Shown here: in pieces, positions 55,627 through 64,000 of the stretch
Layout: every line of letters begins with the position of its first letter
Numbering within the stretch: the first letter of the stretch is position 1
Origin: Apiospora phragmitis
Lineage: Eukaryota > Ascomycota > Sordariomycetes > Amphisphaeriales > Apiosporaceae
Assembly (NCBI GenBank): GCA_038363925.1
Contig: JAQQWL010000006.1
Span: 3,762,501-3,826,500 of the forward strand
Direction of reading: 5' to 3'
Length of the DNA: 64,000 nucleotides
Notes under the pieces: model-generated
What the model saw: only the letters and a program-made list of their open reading frames with translations
What the model was told of the DNA's origin: nothing
Databases searched by the model: none
Position numbers and translations under genes: made by a program

Positions 55627-56772
55627 CTATCGGTCACGGCCAAAAGTTGCAGGCTGCGCGGGCTTGTTGTCCAGGATCTTCTCGATCTCCTCCATGAGCT
55701 CGGGGGTCAGCTTCTCGGACAGCTGAAGGGACTTGCAGTTGTCCTGAATCTGCTCGACCTTGGTGGCGCCGAGGATGACGGTGCTGACATTGGGGTTCTT
55801 GATGCACCAGGCCAGGGCGAGCTGGGAGGCGTTGCCGCCGAGCTTCTCGGCGATGGTGGTGAGCTTGCGGACCTTCTCGATCTTGGCCTGGCCCTCGGGC
55901 GACTGTAGCTGCTTGATGGTGTTCTCAAAGAAGGCCTTGTTATTGGCGAAGCGCGAGTCCTCGGGGATGCCGTCGTTGTACTTGCCCGTGAGCAGGCCCG
56001 AAGCCAGGGGCGACCAGATGGTGGTGCCGTACTGGAACTGCTGGAACAGGGGCTTGTACTCGACCTCGAAGCGCTCGCGGTGGAAGGCGTTGTACTGGGG
56101 CTGCTCGACGACGGGGGCGATGAGGTTGTACTTCTCGGCGATCTGGGTGGCCTCCATGATCTGGGTGGCGGACCACTCCGAGGTGCCCCAGTAGTAGGCG
56201 AGGTTGAGGTTGCGGATGACCTGGGTGAAGCCCTCGACGATCTCGCGCATGGGCGTGGCGTAGTCGGGGCGGTGGGCGAAGACGATGTCGACGTAGGGCT
56301 GCTGCAGGCGCTCGAGCGAGCTCTTGAGGCCCTCGACGACGTGCTTGCGGCTGAGGCCGCGCGTGTTGGGCTCCTTGCGCCCCGTGCCGAAGAAGACCTT
56401 GGTGGTCAGGACGTACTCGTCGCGCGGCCAGGCGAGGTCCTTGAGCGCCTGGCCCATCTCGACCTCGGACTCGCCGTTGGCGTACGTCTCGGCCGTGTCG
56501 AACGTGTTGATGCCGTGGTCCCAGGCCGTCTGCAGGCACTGCTTGACGATCTCGCCCTTCTGGGTGCCGCCGTACGTCAGCCAGCCGCCCAGGGACAGCA
56601 CGCTCACCTTGAGGCCCGTGGGGCCCAGGTGGCGGAACTGCATGTCCTTGGGGTCGAACATGGACTTGACGGCGGGCATCTTGCTGGGGTTTGTAGAGGT
56701 GGTGGTGGCGTGTCTGGTCAAGGTGGTGCTGAATGTGCGGATGGAACTGGGTGTGAAGAGACGACGATACAT
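55627..56772 (-). CDS. Aldo/keto reductase, voltage-gated potassium channel beta-subunit type
   Basis: Uninterrupted 381-residue gene. From residue 46 it matches the Kv-beta/YghZ-like AKR group: [56 protein letters not shown] (the Asp-Tyr-Lys-His catalytic set is complete), [29 protein letters not shown] and [18 protein letters not shown]. Fungal members are NADPH-dependent reductases, often annotated as channel beta subunits; channel association is unproven. The first 31 residues ([20 protein letters not shown] and on) are basic and Ser/Thr-rich like a mitochondrial presequence. A second methionine at residue 32 would give the usual cytosolic form. Confidence 0.92.
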   Translation of the reverse strand: MYRRLFTPSSIRTFSTTLTRHATTTSTNPSKMPAVKSMFDPKDMQFRHLGPTGLKVSVLSLGGWLTYGGTQKGEIVKQCLQTAWDHGINTFDTAETYANGESEVEMGQALKDLAWPRDEYVLTTKVFFGTGRKEPNTRGLSRKHVVEGLKSSLERLQQPYVDIVFAHRPDYATPMREIVEGFTQVIRNLNLAYYWGTSEWSATQIMEATQIAEKYNLIAPVVEQPQYNAFHRERFEVEYKPLFQQFQYGTTIWSPLASGLLTGKYNDGIPEDSRFANNKAFFENTIKQLQSPEGQAKIEKVRKLTTIAEKLGGNASQLALAWCIKNPNVSTVILGATKVEQIQDNCKSLQLSEKLTPELMEEIEKILDNKPAQPATFGRDR

Positions 56773-58208
56773 AAACAGGATTGGGGGGGGGGGCAGGTTA
56801 ATTGGGAGTCTCGGACGGGACGAGGAGGGGGAGGGGTTTCTCTGAGAGATATATACCTCTCCGGCTTCCTACCTTGGATAGTGCTGTTTACGTATTATCA
56901 TCCTGCCTGCATACTGTATCTACCTACCTACTACATGCATACCCACAACACATGCACTCATGTTTTGGATCTTATCGCCTTCTAACTGGATATGGAGTAA
57001 GTAGGTTACGGGGGTGTCATGGTAGTAGGAGACTGTCCGCACGCGGCACGCCACGCGGGAGTGGGCAGCTTCTTGCACGGTTGATTGAGTATGTGCGTAC
57101 GACGTACATGACAAGCATACAGAGAGGAATTGAGTCGTGACGCAACCGGCAAGCATTGTTGTTTCCCGATGAAATTGCCTACGTCGCCAGTTATTACCCC
57201 GCGCTGTTGTCAAGGAGCTATGGTGGGGCACTCAAGTACTCTCTGATGAGTTCAACTATCCCAGATATGGCTTCGCTAACAGTCGAGGTTCGAAGTCTCA
57301 TCGTCGGAGATAGTATCCTTATTTCATTCTTCTATGCCCCCTGTGATGATAGGTCCGACGCTGACAAATCCTATTCCGCTGTACCACCATAGAAATCCAT
57401 ATATTCCCTGATCGGCGTTTACTTGGACGAAAGTTGTGTCTAAAGTTAGGCACTGCAATGCCGGCTATTGCATGTGCCAACCGATTCGCTACCAAGCAAC
57501 CAAGGTAACCATCCAATGCAATATCAACGTCACTTCTTCAACAACTGCACATCGATCGTCCGGGAGTAACATCTCCGTTCGGGTACGAGCGAACCGAGTG
57601 CAGCCACCTGTGAGGTAAGTAAGCTACATACAGTAAATAAGAGCCGCTGAAGCATTGTCTAACCTGCATCTGCAGCACATTGGTGCCCCCCTCCCCTCCC
57701 AAGTCTCGCCATAACTGGCCACTTAAACTGGCGGGGGAAAAAGGAGTTTGCGCTTCTGTTGTGCGAGGGGTCTCTTTAAAGCCGGTAATTCCGTTCTTAA
57801 GTCCCCTAGGTAGGGAAGGGCCGATACGCTGTAACATACATACCGCCATTTGAAAGCAGCGACAGAGACCATCAAGATGCAGCTTATATGACTCACTGAG
57901 CGCAGGTCACTGTCAATAATGAGACAAGTATCAGTTATCGCCGACAATGAGTATCATTCTCACTCTGCCAGTAGCGGATCACCGCACCACACGGAATATT
58001 CAGAATGTCTCCACGAACCTCGTCGCGGCATTCGAACGACCCCATTCGTACAAGATCAACGCTCACACGGCGCCAAGTACCGAGGAGTGCTTACTCGGAT
58101 CCGCTGGGAAACTGGTTGATTTGCCTATCTAGAGATTACATGGATGTTCCCGCCTGAAACGAATACGCACTGCTTGCCAAACCCATATCACAGGCCCCAA
58201 AGATACAG
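56773..58208. other. Intergenic region
   Basis: It contains a G run at about 56787-56795 and a CTACCTACCTACTACATG stretch near 56920. No gene recognised. Confidence 0.5.
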
Positions 58209-58981
58209 CTAGTTCAATATCTTTCCTGGGCGTTGAAGACACACACAGATGGGCGGCGAGCAGGACGCCACTTGCGGTCCCGTTATCTGACCGTTTTGAT
58301 CACAGTCAATGCCTACACCATGGCAACTGGAGATCTGATCCTCGGAGTGGCAGGACAAGTCGTAAACGCCAGGATCCTCCTCCACAGTTCTCTTCTCCTT
58401 ATCATCATTGTTCGAGGGAGTCACCCGATGGTCCATACCACGCTCGGCCGTGTGCGAGCTCTCGCTGTCGGCAGGGGTATCGTTTGACAGCTCGCGATTG
58501 CTTGGAGGACCCCAGTATGATTCGGTCCATTTAGTGCATTGGCAATTCTCGAGACACTTCGTCTCATTGGAGGTCAGGTGACCACTGAAGCAGCGAGTGT
58601 TGTTGTAGTACCTTGCGATCACGTCAGTATGAAAGGGCGATGGGGTAGGCTAACTCACCAGCACATGTAGGATTTGATATACGAACCACCGCAGTCAACG
58701 ATGTAATTGTCCTTGGGACCCATAGCGGCAAACTGGGGATCAGCGGGAGTAACAGGAGCGACATCGTCTTGAAGCTTGGCGCCTTCGGTGAACATGGCCT
58801 GTACCTCGTGGAGGCTGGGCTGGGTTACGGCGGGCGATTCATCAGAGGTGTCTGACACGCCTGCAGTGGGGGTACCAGCCACCATCATGGCCAGCATGAC
58901 CAGGAAGGAGATGACAAGGACCTAGCACCAGCTTGTTAGATACAGCCACTTGCTGGCTATCCAGATTAAACTAACCTTCAT
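58209..58981 (-). CDS. Small secreted cysteine-rich protein
   Basis: Three exons: 58981-58976 (only ATG AAG), 58921-58659 and 58611-58209, with introns of 54 and 47 nt. The six-base first exon completes a signal peptide, MKVLVISFLVMLAMMVAG. The product has about 222 residues and 12 cysteines after the signal: two near DCGGSYIKSYMCW, four in NTRCFSGH, KCLENCQCTKW and six in the tail (DLSCHSED to PICVCLQRPG). A polar Glu/Asp/Ser-rich linker separates the two cysteine clusters. Cysteine spacing does not match a family I recognise. Size, even cysteine count and secretion make it a candidate effector or surface protein; that role is inference. Confidence 0.7.
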
Positions 58982-59569
58982 TGTGAGCAACGTGGGTTTG
59001 CGAGTTTAGGAGCTCGAGTGCGGTGCGGTTGAAGAGCAAACTGGTCGACCGGCTTGCGATATTCCCACGCTGGAAAAGGATTGAGAGAGCAAGCAAGTAA
59101 TGGGGGGCAAGACAGGACCGATCGTGTGAGGCAACTTCGTGACTCACTCGATGAAGGAAGGTGTAGGTCTTGTGTGCCAGCTCTAATCATGTCGCGGCAA
59201 CTCGATGCAATACCATGTACACCTGCCTTACCCCGAACATTGGATTCATAATGGGTATCTATCATGTGAGTAGAGTAAGCCCGAAGAATGTGCGTTCACG
59301 TAACCTCAGTTAACAACGGGATAGCTAGGAATTAGATGGATGGCAATGGAATAGCTGGCTGTAGTAGGATAGTTGGCCGTCTAGCCACCCATCAACACTC
59401 ATCGCAAAGGGGTCGACATGCTTTGTCCTGATTTCCGAGACAAATTGCCTACATCGTACACAATAGACATTAACCGCGTATTTCTTATAAGTAACCATAG
59501 TCAATTGCGACACAGAACCAGTGTTCTTGTCGCACTGTATGCCGTTGTTTGACATTACATGCCTTCGTC
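58982..59569. other. Intergenic region
   Basis: Promoter of the secreted protein and 3' flank of the following surface protein. No gene seen. Confidence 0.5.
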
Positions 59570-61598
59570 TTAGTAGTGGCCCCCTCGATATCCACCATTC
59601 ATTTCATGTACTGGCCCCGACTGCCACCCCATGTGTTGCTCACAAGGGTATGTAGCTGCTGCGGTCTGTATTGGCGCTACGTGGCCTTCTCCCTGGAGCT
59701 GACAAGGGGCTTCATGAAGTGCTTGCCCATACGCTTCGGGTACTGGGGGACACATCTGCGAAGACAATCCATGGCTTCCTTGAAGCTCTAGATGGGGCCG
59801 TGGCACCGGCGTTGACGACAGTTCCGACTTGGGTGGTAAGTGATGGCCTGCACCAAGAGAAGGGCCGGCATAACAGCGAGTGCGGTACTGTCAAGTTCGG
59901 GCTTTCCGGAGCCATTGTCTGGGGCAGTCGTGAGGTTCTGGGTGACCTCTTCCTGATTACCACCCTGGGCATGGCGACGCCGCCACATAAAGTAAAACAG
60001 GACCGCGCCGATGGCTCCCAGCCCAAGTACGACACCGACCACAGCCCCAGCAATAACTGTCACGTTCGATTTGGCCCCTTTGCCCGAGCCTGCAGCAGCA
60101 CCGTTGCTTCCGGTAGGCTGTGGACCAGAGCCGCCTCCATTGGCACTGCCAGTCCTGGCTACAGGAGTCGTTTGTTCCACTGTTCGATCAGTATACTGAA
60201 GTTCGCAATGGGTAGGTTTCGCATACCTGACTCCGTAATACCAGCTGGGGCTGTCAACCCTTTTGCAGCACTGCAGTAGATGTCCCATACACTCAAGGCT
60301 GAACTAATGTCTGCTGATGCAGTTTTATCGGAAGAGTAATTCGCACTACTCGTGATTACTGCAGATACCGGGCCGGGCATACCATCCTTGATACATGCAA
60401 AAGACGCCAACGCTTTGGGTTCTGGAGGGCAGAGATCATATGTTCGCTGGGATATTCGGTGTCAGATTTAAACTCTACAGAGCCCCGAGATTCACTTGCA
60501 CTTAACACGCCAGATGACAATGCTGATTGAGCGTATGGTGCGAGAGACCGGTACCCGGCCATGTCGGTCACATAATGAGTCACTAAAAAGAGCATGAGTA
60601 TCTCATTCCACTTTAGGACTGGAAAGGGGGCTCATACTATATCACCTGGCGGGTTCGGCGGGGCAGGAAACGAAGATGCGCCGTTGTTAAGGCCGCAATA
60701 TGCGGCGAACAAAGCTTGCGCTGACGACACATCGGCTGTGTGGGCTGAGCAGGACGACTTGGGCGATGTATTGATGGCCTGGCTGACTCTCAGGGAATTT
60801 TGATTCTTGTTGCAGACACAAGGGGCCAGAAGGCTAGCATCGGTAGGGCAAAGATCATACGTCCATAGATCGTTAGGCTTCTAAAAGTCGCTTTGGGTCT
60901 CTTTCCACGAACCATGCTCCTTTTTGTCAAGTCAGAAAACGGCACTGAACGAAGCTATGCCCAGATGGTAGGATGAGCGGTTCAGGTGAAAGACCTACAT
61001 AACGTTGTAGGACACTGCAGATGCCGCGCAAGGCGCAAGCTCAGCCCATTCTGGAAAGTCCATGATATATTGCGAGACCGTTTGTATCGGCTTCGGGAAG
61101 GGCGTGATATTTGCCTGATTGCAGTAGGCGGCGTATATCTTCGAAGCGCTGGCTTGGTCAGCCGTCGCAGTCGACCCGCAGCTGTAGCTTACGGGTTTCG
61201 AGATGGCGGACTGTAGTGACGAGGGATTGTTGCCCTTCGAACAGACGCAGGACTGCAAGTTGGCAACGGCCTGCGGGCAGGCGGAGTAGGTCATCGACAT
61301 GACATTATAAGACAGTGCCGAGGCAGCACAGGGCGCCTTTTTTATATTGATGTTAGTCTCTATCACCCACATGATGAAACCAGGTACAGGGCGTCCTGCA
61401 TATTGTAGGATAATATATGCTCTGGCGACGTGGTGATGGAAGGTGTCCACGACAAGTGGCCAACACCAATCACAAATGATACCAACTCATCAACTCTGTG
61501 TAAATTGTCAAGTCTGTCACATAGATGATGTCGCAAGCAGCCGCCAACGATCCCCCCAAGGTCAGCCATAGTAACCATCTCCTACTTGCACTTGGCAT
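59570..61598 (-). CDS. Multi-module cysteine-rich surface protein with one transmembrane helix (model incomplete)
   Basis: A start at 61598 gives the signal peptide MPSASRRWLLWLTLGGSLAA followed by DIIYVTDLTIYTEL. Then come about three copies of a module of the form APCAASALSYNV - TYxxCP - LxSCVC - SAxxxYC: module 1 in 61330-61110, module 2 starting AELAPCAASAVSYNV and continuing as TYDLCPTDASLLAPCVC at 60870-60650, module 3 as APYAQSALSSGV and FACIKDG near 60560-60250. After a Gly/Ser-rich spacer comes the membrane helix VIAGAVVGVVLGLGAIGAVL (about 60030), basic residues and a cytosolic tail ending GWQSGPVHEMNGGYRGG. Many fungi have this layout (signal, Cys modules, TM, Pro/Gln-rich tail); function unknown. 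Several exon junctions do not keep frame with canonical GT-AG sites, and module 3 has lost its first cysteine, so the gene may be partly broken. Confidence 0.6.
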
Positions 61599-62803
61599 TT
61601 TTCGAAAACCTCAGCCCCGATTAAGGACGGGTATTATAGTATCAAGTGCAACTCAAGGAGATGTTGCGAAATGGTGAAAACCCGACATAAAGTCTGATGC
61701 GAAGAGATTCACTCTTAGACTAGCAGAGGACCGAATCAGGGATATGGCTTGCAATCTCTTGAGGAGACGCCACTCGAAGCGTTCAGCTCTTGGCATTCCT
61801 CGAATGATATCCCGTGAGCGATGCTGCGATATCTGCTGCCTGCGCCTTAGCGAGTGGAGTGGAGAACCCCTGGCAGCTGAAAAAAGCGCCCATCACCAAG
61901 CGGGAAGCCAGTCTTACTCCGACATGGCCAGACCAATCTTAGACAAGCCAAAGCGAAGCGCCATTGTGACCCCCCACTGATACAGCTGAGCAGTCGAGCG
62001 GTAAACAGCCACGCCAATCCTTCGCGACGGTGTCTCAAGAACCCGTATGATAGAGAGACCAAGCCGGGAATCACACGCCTTTTCGACGTGGCAGCCTGGG
62101 TATGTCTCGATATTTTGTGGCTAGGCGTTATAAGTAGTTCGTATGGGGAGGCAGTTGGCGCTTGTGGAGGATATCCAGGAACGCGCCGGCCTGCCAAAAC
62201 TCAAGCGTAGCGTGTTGTGGCATTCGACTTTGAGAACGAGCTTGGGTCGTAGTGAGGATAGCCTGGACACAATATATTCAGCCGTACCAAGAGTGTAGAT
62301 TGTAACGACCCTGGAGTCAATTGTGGTAGCGGCGAGTCGCAACGGCAGAAACACAATCCAAGGGGATCATGAGTGTAGAAGCAGGCAGCATAGCTTTTCG
62401 ACGGCTGCGAAGAATGAAAAAAAAAAAAAAAAAAAAGAGAGACAGAGCCTCCAACTACGGAAGAAACATCTTTGTCGTCGCATCTGCTGGAACTGGAACG
62501 CTTCAATCATCAAGATCAGGAACGACAGCGGAAGAATTCCGTACCGTAGGCATAATAATGCAGCTAGAGCTATGATCCATGCTTGTCTACCTAACCACTT
62601 CGCTCAATTTTGACTGGTCGTCTCGCGATCCTCAAACACTTCCTATTCTCGAGGAAGGCTATAACATTGGTTTTAGAGATTGAATCAATATCCGAGATCT
62701 CGTGATTGCTCTATACTTCTTCTACGAATCTGAAAAGACCCCTTGCGACTTGAGAACGCCAACTGCGGACCAATACCAATCCCAATATAGGCGACTCTCA
62801 GAC
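61599..62803. other. Intergenic region
   Basis: It contains an A run of about 19 nt at 62417-62435. No gene recognised. Confidence 0.5.
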
Positions 62804-63199
62804 ATGGCGCCACCTTCGTGGTCCAAGTCGGCCTACATCTGGCACGCCATCATCGAGACTCCGGCAGCCCTCAGCTTCATTCTAACCCCGGAGAAGCAAT
62901 TACCTGGATGTTCACCAGCAGCAGAGCTGATCTTGAGGCAATATGGTGGTCTGTTGCTCTCCACCGTCCTCTTATCTGTCGTGATGCTGGTTTCTCCGAA
63001 AGGGGCTCGTCGATCCAACGGATTCTTTGCTGCTGCTCTTGGGAGTTATCACCTCTGGCCAGTCTATCGCGCTTATATGCGTCTCACGTCCGACGTGGGC
63101 GGGGACGTAGCCGCTCCGTCGACCTTGGGCGGCCCAACTGTGCATATAGCGGCGCATTTGGTTGCTTTAGCATTGTTCTCGGTTGCAGCTTTCTGTTGA
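62804..63199 (+). CDS. Small four-helix integral membrane protein
   Basis: Intronless, 131 residues from the ATG at 62804 (MAPPSWSKSAYIWHAIIETP). Hydrophobic segments lie at about residues 10-28, 44-62 (YGGLLLSTVLLSVVMLVSP), 68-85 and 108-130 (VHIAAHLVALALFSVAAFC), giving three to four spans. Similar small orphan membrane proteins (WHxxIExPAA..FxLxP near the N-terminus) are common in ascomycetes. I do not know its function. An upstream in-frame ATG at 62702 exists, but the sequence before 62804 is polar and unconvincing. Confidence 0.65.
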   Translation: MAPPSWSKSAYIWHAIIETPAALSFILTPEKQLPGCSPAAELILRQYGGLLLSTVLLSVVMLVSPKGARRSNGFFAAALGSYHLWPVYRAYMRLTSDVGGDVAAPSTLGGPTVHIAAHLVALALFSVAAFC

Positions 63200-64000
63200 G
63201 TGAAAGTGCTGCTGGCTTGATTTCAGGAAATGGCCTTACATTCACGGTTAAGTTGATCTGCGGATTAGAATATATGATAGCGACGTGTACATTACAGAGC
63301 TCGTTCACTGACCGCTCTGTCCATGGGACTGAATACAACATTATCCAGTACCTAATGTGATATTACTTGGAACCTACCATACCTAGCTGTAGAGATGTCA
63401 TTACAATGATCTTAATTGACCAATTTGGCCAATGTCTTCCCCGAAAAGCCGCCGTTTATTCCATAGTGAGGAACAATTCATCTCTTGGCCAACAATTTGA
63501 ATAATTCCTCGCCCAATATCTCTCTTTGATGATACCAGTCTGGCGGTACGGCAAGGAAGAGGTAAGTGACGTCTAGGCTGAAAAATTGGGGAGGCTGGAA
63601 TGAAAAGCAAAGTGGGCCTGGAGAACCAGCACATCAGCTCAGGCGCTAGTTGGTTAAGGTTAGCGCAAGTAAGCTGCCCGTCAACCGTCAGTGCCAGTGC
63701 CAGTACCGGTACCTAATCGCTCTGGTACCTAGCAACAACAGCCTTGCCTTACCGTTGCAGCAGTCCAGTCGCGCCTTCCATTCCGAAAACAGAGCATCGA
63801 GTTGGAGCTCCAGCCAACCTTCAAAGCAAATTCTCATCTCTTTCGACTTTTGGCGACCTGCCATTTCCTTCGCATCCACCACCTTTCAGTCGGCCAACCT
63901 CGATCTCGCCGCTTGTTCTGGTCGGCAGGTTTTACGCGACTGTCATTCCTTTTACCCAACTCTTTTCTTTTCGTTCTCGCGTGTGTCGTCGATTCCACGC
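63200..64000. other. Right-edge intergenic region, probable leader of a gene beyond the window
   Basis: No gene is visible. The last 150 bases are pyrimidine-rich on the plus strand (TTTTACCCAACTCTTTTCTT type), as in fungal 5' leaders. Confidence 0.4.

Noticed and set aside
57285..57310. GGTTCGAAGTC resembling a tRNA B box
   Set aside because: No matching A box or acceptor stem upstream.
63640..63730. Possible tRNA (GCGCTAGTTGGTTAAGG resembles an A box)
   Set aside because: No B box (GGTTCGA-like) at the right distance and no cloverleaf could be drawn.

Overview
The window is nuclear DNA of a filamentous ascomycete (Pezizomycotina, most likely Sordariomycetes; the class is inference). The reasons are short GT-AG introns of about 47-101 nt with CTAAC-type branch sites, gene-rich but loosely packed DNA, and a typical mould gene set: PDR-type and MRP-type ABC transporters, a deuterolysin, a CBM1 carbohydrate-binding module, a 2EXR protein, Dbf4 with fungal features and a Kv-beta-like aldo/keto reductase. 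I see no tRNA, rRNA, CRISPR array or complete transposon.

Layout. 0-9.8 kb: a spermidine-synthase-like protein (possibly cut by the left edge), a decayed FAD oxidoreductase, biotin-protein ligase (minus strand, one frameshift), then COA4 and MGM101 (two mitochondrial genes in tandem) and a TB2/DP1/HVA22 (REEP-like) membrane protein. 12-21 kb: a secreted deuterolysin metalloprotease, a full-length ABCC transporter that carries a stop codon and two frameshifts, and an HSL-type alpha/beta hydrolase. 23.6-32 kb: a DUF8035-like charged protein, a GDSL/SGNH esterase, a small RCR-like membrane protein, a decayed RNase H-like gene and, divergent from it, a weak STAND-N-terminus-like gene. 32.4-37.1 kb: an intact PDR/CDR-type ABC transporter. 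A gene-poor 5.4 kb stretch follows. 42.5-51.5 kb: a broken CBM1-GH35 beta-galactosidase, a short-chain dehydrogenase, the intermediate-cleaving peptidase Icp55 and Dbf4. 52.8-64 kb: an acidic 2EXR protein, an aldo/keto reductase, a small secreted cysteine-rich protein, a multi-module cysteine-rich surface protein with one membrane span, and a small four-helix membrane protein.

The genes do not form an obvious pathway or secondary-metabolite cluster. Housekeeping genes (biotinylation, mitochondrial assembly and mtDNA maintenance, replication control) alternate with secretion, efflux and surface genes. The most striking property is how many genes are interrupted. Some breaks are single bases in short homopolymers inside otherwise perfect genes (BPL1, DUF8035, GDSL, deuterolysin) and look like assembly indels. 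Others combine stop codons, deletions and lost catalytic residues (GH35, RNase H-like, FAD oxidoreductase, possibly the ABCC transporter) and look like true pseudogenes. No clearly new biological system is proven here. The best leads are the CBM1-GH35 fusion relic, the catalytically stripped RNase H-like gene, the 12-cysteine secreted protein and the repeated-module surface protein. All family assignments are by eye from motifs; no search was run.
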